From: an uncultured Prevotellaceae bacterium
GTDB lineage: Bacteria; Bacteroidota; Bacteroidia; Bacteroidales; Muribaculaceae
Assembly: GCA_900318645.1 (NCBI GenBank)
Contig: ONLH01000006.1
Coordinates: 22,977-86,976, forward strand
Length of the DNA stretch: 64,000 nt
Direction of reading: 5' to 3'
Shown here in pieces: positions 60,501-64,000 of the stretch; position 1 is the stretch's first letter, and each line of letters starts with the position of its first letter. The notes under the pieces are model-generated. The model saw only the letters and a program-made list of their open reading frames with translations, was not told the DNA's origin and did not search any database. Position numbers and translations under genes: made by a program.

Positions 60501-62399
60501 ACCCAATTCCCGCAGTTGATAATTGGTAGGCATGCGCCATGCTGATCCCCAGTTCATGCAGGCGGCATCGTCCTCAAGCTCCAATCTGTTCTTACCGTCA
60601 ACAGTGCCATAATTGCTATTGGTGCAATACTTCGTTAACGTATATTCGCTGCCGTTGCACCACTTGTAGGTAGTCCAGTCATATGCGCTCTTAGGCTCAA
60701 TCTCGCCCCAGGCGAAGTAATCGCCATATTCCTCGGGGCTGTTGGCGCCGATGTTGCAGGTCGCCCACAGCGTTCCGCTGGGCAGCCCCAGGTCAACGTA
60801 CTCATGTTCAGCCTCGGGCTGCTCATTTCCAACCAAGATGATGTCCATAATGGCATTGATGTCGGCGATGGTAACTTCGCCGTCACGGTTCACATCGGCC
60901 TCAGAGGCATAAACATCAATGCCCAAGATGATGTCCATGATAGCATTGATATCAGCAATATCGACCTGACCGTCAAAATTCACGTCACCGATCAATTCCG
61001 TTTCAGGATCAATCTCCACAATCTGCTCGAAATAGGGGGACCAATGCTCGTCGGCTTGATAGTCATTGACTGTCCCGCATGGCACATGAAGCGTGCAACC
61101 TGAATAGTCGTCATTATATTTCTTAAAGACAGCATTTCCCGCATCCACACTCTGGGGGTCGGTAATGTAACTATACACATCCTTCAATTGATAGCAGTTC
61201 GAGAATGCATACCAGCCGATGAAGGTTACAGAATGAGGGATAGTTATGCTCGTCAGGCTAGTGCAACCATAAAATGCATACCAGCCGATGGCGGTGACAG
61301 TATTAGGAATATTCACGCTCGTCAGGCCGGTGCAATCAGCGAACGTATAGCTGAGAATCTTGGTAACAGAGTTGGGTATCGTAATTTCCTTCAGACCTGA
61401 GCAATACTGAAATGCGTTGTAGCCGATACTGGTGACAGTATTGGGGATAGTCAAGCCCATCAGGTTGCGACAGCCAGCAAACGCATAGTCGCCGATGGAG
61501 GTGACAGTATTAGGGATGATCGTGTTTTGACCACCCACAACCAGTTTATTGCTTGCCGTCTCGATGATGGCATTACAATCATCACGGGAATCAAAGGTCT
61601 TGTTGCCGCTATCCACAACGATACTTGCCAGGTTACAGTAAGTAAACACTCTTTCTCCGATGGAGACGAGAGAGGTGCCAATGGTTATACTCTTCACGTC
61701 GCTGGCATAGAACGCAAAATCATCGATGTAAACAACCGAGTTGGGAATCGTTATGCCTTGCATACCATAGGAGCCCTCAAATGCGCTGGAGCCGATGGAA
61801 ATGACAGAGGTAGGGATGACAGTATTTTGACAACCCGTAATCAACTTATTGTTTGCCGTCTCAATGATGGCATTACAATTATCACGGGAATCATATCGCG
61901 TGTTGCCACTTTCCACAGCAAGATTAGCCAAATTGACACACCAGGCAAACGCCTTCTCACCGATGGAGGTGACCGATGCAGGGATGGTCACGCTCGTCAG
62001 GTCACAGCCATTGAACGCCGATTTGCCAATAGAGGTGACCGAATTAGGGATGTTCACGTTCGCCAGAAGGTTGCAGGCATAGAATGCGTCATCACGGATA
62101 GTGATGACGGAGTTGGGGATAACAACGTTCTTCAGGCCTTTGCACCACGAGAATGCATCCTTGCCGATGGAGATGACCAAGTAAGTGGTGCCGTCGTGGG
62201 TGACAGTGGCAGGGATAATCACGGTTCCAGTGTAGCTGCCAGCACTGGGAGGTGACGTGACTTCGACAGCATAATCACTACTGCCGGGGTTATTGCAGTA
62301 GTTATAGTAGATACCGCCCTCCTCAAAGTTGTAGGCAGCGGCACTGGCCGGCAACAGCAGGGCCAGCAGCAGGAGTGCAGATGTAAAGAAGTTTTTCAT
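57507..62399 (-). CDS. Giant surface protein: LRR_5 domain, dockerin pair, four FISUMP-like modules
   Basis: 1630 residues. Signal peptide 1-22 (LLLLALLLPASAAA). Residues 50-450 hold a BspA/LRR_5-type leucine-rich array of 23-residue-like units (VTSIGKSAFNGCDLTSVTIP, LTSVNIPNTVTAIGWYAFYG). A dockerin-like pair follows at about 470-523 (GDVNFDGQVDIADINAIMDI, DVNRDGEVTIADINAIMDII), in the middle of the protein. Four tandem modules of about 307 residues then begin near 531, 840, 1146 and 1451, each opening with VDLGLPSGTLWAT (the fourth VDLGLSSGTLWAT) and GDYFAWGE or a variant, containing WRMP (WCMP in the fourth) and GPNGN motifs of the FISUMP-like family. Modules 1-3 end in a beta-sandwich like choice-of-anchor D/Hydin domains. 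No enzyme domain is visible. Probably an adhesion or glycan-binding surface protein. Confidence 0.8.
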   Translation of the reverse strand: MKNFFTSALLLLALLLPASAAAYNFEEGGIYYNYCNNPGSSDYAVEVTSPPSAGSYTGTVIIPATVTHDGTTYLVISIGKDAFSWCKGLKNVVIPNSVITIRDDAFYACNLLANVNIPNSVTSIGKSAFNGCDLTSVTIPASVTSIGEKAFAWCVNLANLAVESGNTRYDSRDNCNAIIETANNKLITGCQNTVIPTSVISIGSSAFEGSYGMQGITIPNSVVYIDDFAFYASDVKSITIGTSLVSIGERVFTYCNLASIVVDSGNKTFDSRDDCNAIIETASNKLVVGGQNTIIPNTVTSIGDYAFAGCRNLMGLTIPNTVTSIGYNAFQYCSGLKEITIPNSVTKILSYTFADCTGLTSVNIPNTVTAIGWYAFYGCTSLTSITIPHSVTFIGWYAFSNCYQLKDVYSYITDPQSVDAGNAVFKKYNDDYSGCTLHVPCGTVNDYQADEHWSPYFEQIVEIDPETELIGDVNFDGQVDIADINAIMDIILGIDVYASEADVNRDGEVTIADINAIMDIILVGNEQPEAEHEYVDLGLPSGTLWATCNIGANSPEEYGDYFAWGEIEPKSAYDWTTYKWCNGSEYTLTKYCTNSNYGTVDGKNRLELEDDAACMNWGSAWRMPTNYQLRELGQMCTWEKMSRNGVSGFQLTGPNGNSLFLPAADMYDYSFPDQGFSAAYWSGMLDTDNPDGAYYMYAASTNYGNYSHINWRASGCPVRAVRMPEADSQSLYIERQNLDIGGAFIGTTCTGKLTVINNSKEEKTLTVTTDAPFSLVQEEGSATSMTVVVPSNSIASVTVMFTATTPGEFNGTVTFLNPAFDGGQSVIPIHAIAVNNIDHEQEYVDLGLPSGTLWATCNIGAKSLEEYGDYFAWGEIEPKDYYDLSTYKWCDGNAYSLTKYCTDSNYGTVDNKMELDPEDDAAWVNWGPMWRMPTIDQISELRTNCSSRWTSLNGIPGCLVIGPNGNTMFLPAAGYVTGNHPANPSIAGDYWSRSLNIAANPDGPIYSYEMDLTSSGLSSNHMFRELGYSVRAVRASLSDVYIDQQSLDLGVELVGETSTGELTIVNCTDESLTLTATIDEPFLFQQGEGSASSLTIEVPGKSCARVTVMFTSSAPGEYDGHVIFTHPALDGGECAIPVHVGAYSDLGQDYVDLGLPSGTLWATRNVGAASPEELGDYFAWGETKPKDDYSWDNYKWTYGTEGMLTKYCTNSEYGIVDGVTELDPQDDAAWVNCGPTWRMPSLEQQDELRNECSWRWITRNGVNGYLVTGPNGNTIFLPAAGSSYQYPGRDGNYWSRTLSPSGESTHAVSCEFNSLWSTCSEVRRSYGYTVRPVCMSLDNIYIEQKSLDLGIASIGNTCTGYLTIVNGSNELVMFRASVDGPFSFVQGGVTVSSTTIEIPAGLCVRVAVSFTATTSGQFNGNATFILAMDGSQTVIPISVLVFPDVVPQQDAVDLGLSSGTLWATCNVGANSPEEFGDSFVWGMTDPMMYCEWTDYKWCDGSFTKLTKYCTNANYGTVDGKTELDPEDDAAWVNWGPSWCMPSDEQLAELEEECTWKRTKMNGVEGRLIIGPNGNSIFLPAPEDYWSRTLNAGVQFYAMGRSLEANGTVWYLMWSPRNSSCKVRAVRVSQE

Positions 62400-62535
62400 C
62401 TTCGTTTTCGGTATTTAGTGTTGTAAGTTATAAACTCTTTTAACTACTGATTGAGCAAACTCTATTCATTCATTTAGTAGTCTCAGAAGGCTAATGTCAT
62501 TTTGCAGGACAGGTGTCATCAGCCATCCGGTGCTG

Positions 62536-62543
62536 CAAATTTA
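62536..62543 (-). promoter_or_regulatory. -7 box of the giant surface protein gene
   Basis: Minus-strand TAAATTTG followed by CAGCACC. CTTG lies 20 bases upstream, at the -33 position (one base off TTTG). The leader is about 130 bases. Confidence 0.6.
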
Positions 62544-62672
62544 TGCCTATAACAATTGCCTGACAAGTTTTTCTTTGACAAAAAAGCCAATCGCCATGAA
62601 AAAATTAAAAAAGTGTAAAATAATTAGACAGCAAACAACTCTATTTGGGCTAAAAAGGATAACGGCAAACAA

Positions 62673-62706
62673 ATCCCTCACACTCGGGAATTTGAGCATG
62701 AGGGAT
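62673..62706 (-). terminator. Terminator of the BspA-like gene
   Basis: ATCCCTCA (62673-62680) pairs with TGAGGGAT (62699-62706), an eight-base stem followed on the minus strand by TTTGTTTG, 24 bases beyond the stop. Confidence 0.75.
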
Positions 62707-62729
62707 ATAACTTTAGAGATTGTTGGAAA

Positions 62730-64000
62730 TTAATTCCAGGCGCCGTTCAACAGGTAATTGATGAGGGCTGACACATCGCTGATGTTGATCTTGCCGTCCT
62801 GGTTGCAGTCGGCGGCCGGGTTGCTGATGGAACCACCACCCAGCAGCAAGTTGATCAGGGCCGTCACATCGCTGATATTCACACTGCTGTCGCCGTTCAC
62901 GTCACCACGAATAAAGGCAGGCTTCTTGGTGAAGTAGCCCGGGTTGCTGGGGCCGCCGTCGATGTGGGCATAGTCCTTGTCCACATGGTTGACATCGTAG
63001 GTCGTGCCCAAGCCGCCAACCAAGCTGGTGCAATTCTTGAACATGTCCCAAGTGTAGCGCATGGAAGCCGTCGTCCAGCCATCACCCACATAGATGGTCC
63101 GCAGGTTATTGCAGTCGATAAACATGTGTCGTATCTCGTAGACCTGAGCCGTGTTGAAACTGCTCAAATCAAGGCTCGTCAATTTATAACAGCTATCGAA
63201 CATGAAAGCCATAACTTCCACCTCACTGGTGTTCAGATAAGTCAAGCCCTGGATGGATTCAAGATTCCACATTTTGTAAAACCAACCCCAGGTTGTCGTC
63301 GGGCGAGCATCAGCAAACGAGGGGTCAAAGACCACCTTGGTCACCTCGTGGTTGGTATTATCAATGTCCCAACCGGTATCGTATTCTCCCTCGTTCATGT
63401 CGTAGGTCCTGCCTGGGCGGCCAATGCGCAGGCCGTTGTAGTAGAACGTCAGCGTCGTGTTTTCAGGTGTGTAGCAGGCATAGGCCTCTTTCAACTCGGT
63501 GAAGTAGCCCGGGTTGCTCGTGCCACCGTCGAAGTGAGCGTAGCCGGCATCCACATGGCCTGAGTCGAAGGTCGTGCCTTGTCCCTGTGCTCCATCCGAT
63601 GCTGACATAGATGGTTCTCAGACTCGTGCAGGCATTGAACATATACTCCATGTTGTCTACCGTGGCTGTGTTGAAATGCCTCAAGTCAAGCGTCGTCAAA
63701 CCAGAGCAGCGAGAGAACATGGCAGACATACGTGTCACCTTGGCGGTGTTGAAATGACTCAAGTCGAGGTTTGTCAATCGGTAGCAGTCATAGAACATAT
63801 AATCCATACGGGTCACCTGACTGGTGTTCAGATGCTCGACGCCCTCGACGGATTGAAGATTCGTCATGCCATAAAACCAGCCGTAGGTGGTCGTCGGGCG
63901 AGCATCAGCGAACGACGGGTCAAACACCACTCGAGTCACATTGGCTTTGGTGCCATCGGTGTCCCAACCGGCATCGTTGTTATCGGTATTCAGAAAGTAG
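62730..64000 (-). pseudogene. BspA-like (DUF285) surface protein, frameshifted and cut by the window edge
   Basis: Two overlapping minus-strand frames form one gene. The upstream frame is open from the right edge to 63463 and carries BspA/DUF285 repeats (VFDPSFADARPTTTYGWFYG, LDLSHFNTAKVTRMSAMFSR). The downstream frame (to 62730) continues with the same family and ends in a dockerin pair (RGDVNGDSSVNISDVTALIN, DCNQDGKINISDVSALINYL). The junction is near 63560-63590: frame one reads LRTIYVSIGWST, and the continuation GTTFDSGHVDAGYAHFDGG is in the other frame. Against the sister repeat in this same gene (LRTIYVGDGW, then SLVGGLGTTYDVNHV) about 53 bases are missing between IYV and GTT, which is not a multiple of three. 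Both flanks are well preserved, so the break is recent, programmed, or an assembly error in repeated DNA. The 5' end is beyond the window. Confidence 0.8.

Larger units (their letters stand above)
62400..62729. other. Intergenic region between the giant surface protein and the broken BspA-like gene
   Basis: 330 bases without a gene. It contains the promoter of the giant gene (62536-62543) and the terminator of the BspA-like gene (62673-62706). The short open frames in it look random. Confidence 0.7.

Overview
The window comes from a Bacteroidales genome, most like the Prevotellaceae/Muribaculaceae side of the order. The evidence is Bacteroidetes-type promoters (-7 box TAnnTTTG) in front of most transcription units, PorZ-like type IX secretion proteins, dockerin-like modules in secreted proteins, BspA-type leucine-rich repeats, and a division/cell-wall (dcw) cluster with a PASTA-domain transpeptidase. 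The assignment is inference from gene content. There is no rRNA, and I found no tRNA, CRISPR array, transposase or phage module.

Layout. 1-3.4 kb: the start of a CotH-like secreted protein, then an AT-rich pair, a lipid A phosphoethanolamine transferase and a secreted glycerophosphodiesterase-like protein with a dockerin. 3.99-11.75 kb: six minus-strand genes, several overlapping: namZ, a sodium:solute symporter, a WYL regulator, two AmiE-like serine hydrolases and xerD. I read this as a peptidoglycan-salvage operon ending in a recombinase. 12.0-14.5 kb (plus strand): a higBA toxin-antitoxin pair and a polytopic membrane protein interrupted in frame by palindromic repeats. 14.6-17.6 kb: MBOAT, SGNH and a small membrane protein, a polymer O-acetylation module. 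17.8-22.8 kb: two tandem PorZ-like genes from a duplication of about 2.64 kb. 23.0-27.8 kb: lysS, an acyltransferase, serS and yqeY. 27.8-43.2 kb: the dcw cluster rsmH-ftsL-ftsI-murE-mraY-murD-ftsW-murG-murC-ftsQ-ftsA-ftsZ, without mraZ, murF or ddl.

43.5-46.6 kb (plus strand): lysA, an Lrp-type regulator and mannose-1-phosphate guanylyltransferase. 46.7-50.7 kb (minus strand): ssb, an ArgC-like protein without the catalytic cysteine, argR and a patatin-like lipase with membrane segments. 50.9-64 kb: secreted dockerin proteins, a single-chain multidomain FAD/iron-sulfur oxidoreductase with a strongly structured leader, a 1630-residue LRR/FISUMP-like surface protein, and a frameshifted BspA-like surface protein that runs off the right edge.

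How the genes fit together: about half the window makes, divides, turns over or decorates the envelope. The dcw cluster builds meso-DAP peptidoglycan, with lysA drawing on the same DAP pool. NamZ and the AmiE-like enzymes could recover it. PEA transferase, MBOAT and ManC act on surface glycans or lipids, and PorZ-like proteins act in type IX export. The items most worth a second look are the namZ-symporter-WYL-AmiE-AmiE-xerD operon, the in-frame palindromic elements, the Cys-less ArgC, and the fused oxidoreductase with its leader.
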